Position numbers and translations under genes: made by a program. Shown one piece after another: positions 6,867-7,745 of a stretch of 7,745 nucleotides of DNA; the stretch's first letter is position 1, and each line of letters begins with the position of its first letter. This stretch comes from Candidatus Cloacimonadota bacterium (lineage in GTDB: Bacteria; Cloacimonadota; Cloacimonadia; Cloacimonadales; TCS61), in assembly GCA_030668345.1 (NCBI GenBank), contig DAOUUD010000077.1, positions 1 to 7,745 of the forward strand. The letters run 5' to 3'. The notes under the pieces were generated by a model that did not search any database, was not told the origin of the DNA, and saw only the letters and a program-made list of their open reading frames with translations.

Positions 6867-7745
6867 TTCCAGAAGACCTCGATAGCCTGGTGCAGGCATT
6901 CTACTTCCACCGGAGTAATTCCGATCAGTTCTCCATCCGGGGCTAATACTTTAGATGTTTCAGTTGAAATTTTGATATGCCTGGCAGTAAAAGTTTCTAC
7001 CTGCGGCAGGTGGATATGCTCTCCTGTGAAAACTTTCGGGAAGGCTTTTAGAAGTCCTATCCTTCCCATCTTTCCCAGCAGTGTTACATCCAGCAATCCA
7101 TCATCTATCTTAGCATTGGGAGCTATGAAAAAATTGGCAGTATAGGTTGTGTTGGATATCTCCACAAAAATATTTTCTCTTTCCAGTTTCTTGCCATCGA
7201 TCTCAATTTTCAGTTTATATGTTTTCAGCAGCAACATCCTGTATAGAACGCCCAATGTGTACGAGAGATTACCCAGAAATTTGAGTTTATATGCTGCTTT
7301 AGTTGCGTCTGCCACAAATCCCAGCCCTAAGATATTCAAGAAATAATACGTCTGCCCATGGCTTGTAAATTTCCCCACATCAACTTTTCGAAGTTTTTTC
7401 ATCCCGATGATCTCTATTGCTTTCTGCCAGTGAGACACATGCAGCTTCAGGTCTCTGGCAAAGGCATTTCCCGTTCCGATGGGCAGCACACCCAGAGGAA
7501 TTTTATTTTGCGATGGATTCTGATAATACCCGTTGATAACTTCAAAAAGTGTACCGTCACCACCGGCTGCAATTATACCGTCAAATTTATTAAGATCCGT
7601 GTTCTTGACAATTTCTACCGCATGTTCGGGGTAATCTGTGAGGTGAAGTTCAAATTCAATATTGTGCTTTAAAAATTCGGATTCAACTTCGGGAAGTATT
7701 TTCTCAGCTCTGCCGTATCCGGCAAAAGGATTATATACTAATAAA
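6863..7745 (-). CDS. YegS/DgkB-type lipid (diacylglycerol) kinase (5' partial)
   Basis: Soluble or membrane-associated lipid kinase, likely phosphorylating diacylglycerol or a similar lipid with ATP. The frame stays open from the GTG at 7489 to the right edge, adding 85 residues that carry essential motifs, so the gene runs off the window and GTG 7489 is internal. Numbering from the edge: LLVYNPFAGYGRAEKIL (1-17, the NPxAGxG N-terminus of the family), the ATP-binding GGDGT at 61-65, LPIGTGNAFARDL at 87-99, FLNILGLGF at about 135-143, APNAKIDDGLLDVTLL at 208-223 and PDGE at 269-272. The acidic residues in DDGLLD and DGE correspond to catalytic positions of this family. 293 residues are visible against a usual 290-310, so only a few N-terminal residues are missing. 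Its TGA overlaps the ATG of the acyltransferase gene, implying coupled translation and a shared role in phosphatidic acid supply or lipid recycling (inference). The lipid substrate is uncertain. Confidence 0.9.
   Translation of the reverse strand, partial: LLVYNPFAGYGRAEKILPEVESEFLKHNIEFELHLTDYPEHAVEIVKNTDLNKFDGIIAAGGDGTLFEVINGYYQNPSQNKIPLGVLPIGTGNAFARDLKLHVSHWQKAIEIIGMKKLRKVDVGKFTSHGQTYYFLNILGLGFVADATKAAYKLKFLGNLSYTLGVLYRMLLLKTYKLKIEIDGKKLERENIFVEISNTTYTANFFIAPNAKIDDGLLDVTLLGKMGRIGLLKAFPKVFTGEHIHLPQVETFTARHIKISTETSKVLAPDGELIGITPVEVECLHQAIEVFWK

Noticed and set aside
6897..6899. ATG at 6899 as acyltransferase start
   Set aside because: It would overlap the kinase gene by 37 bases and add 11 atypical residues. 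The ATG at 6866 gives an ATGA overlap and a normal N-terminus. Not fully excluded, since a GGTGGAAG-like sequence precedes it.
6190..7672. Several plus-strand open frames of 65-104 codons opposite the lipid genes
   Set aside because: They lie antisense to well-supported PlsC and lipid-kinase genes, with no domain, no consistent ribosome sites and no signal or membrane pattern.
1..7745. CRISPR array, insertion sequence, tRNA, phage or toxin-antitoxin element
   Set aside because: I looked for repeats with regular spacers, terminal inverted repeats, cloverleaf ends and small paired genes and saw none; the window is almost fully covered by six cellular genes.

Overview
The window is AT-rich, gene-dense bacterial DNA with six protein genes and almost no non-coding sequence. 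The organism is a Gram-negative with an outer membrane: there is a beta-barrel protein ending in an aromatic residue, three other exported or membrane proteins, and a FlgO/CsgG plus LPP20-type periplasmic pair. The style of the proteins (PorV/FadL-like barrel with the GARAAGMGGA motif, TPR plus CsgG-like proteins, CHASE2 cyclase) is reminiscent of the FCB group, perhaps Cloacimonadota. That assignment is an inference; no rRNA or tRNA marker is present.

Positions 1-6156 (+ strand) hold a tight four-gene cluster: (1) a TPR/coiled-coil protein with a CsgG/FlgO-like domain and an FlgT-C-like end, whose true start lies left of the window; (2) a PorV/FadL-like outer-membrane barrel, 14 nt downstream; (3) a secreted LPP20-like multidomain protein, 75 nt downstream behind a 12-bp hairpin; (4) a CHASE2-sensor class IIIb adenylate cyclase, overlapping gene 3 by one base (TAATG). 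The arrangement suggests a co-expressed cell-envelope module: periplasmic and outer-membrane proteins related to the flagellar FlgO/FlgP/FlgT set, but with no flagellar gene in view, coupled to a membrane cyclase whose sensor domain faces the same periplasm. The link between them is inferred from synteny only.

Positions 6159-7745 (- strand) hold a convergent two-gene lipid cassette: a YegS/DgkB-type lipid (diacylglycerol) kinase, cut by the right edge of the window, followed by a PlsC-type acyltransferase with a 4-base ATGA overlap. Both family activities can lead to phosphatidic acid. The cyclase and the acyltransferase converge with only two bases between their stop codons.

No tRNA, rRNA, CRISPR, insertion sequence, phage or plasmid feature was seen. 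No gene-free stretch exceeds 75 bases. Apart from gene products, the points most worth a second look are the intergenic hairpin at 2575-2616, a terminator-like stem-loop inside the first codons of the cyclase gene (4052-4081), and an A9 tract at a domain boundary in gene 3 where a one-base slip would release an LPP20-only protein.
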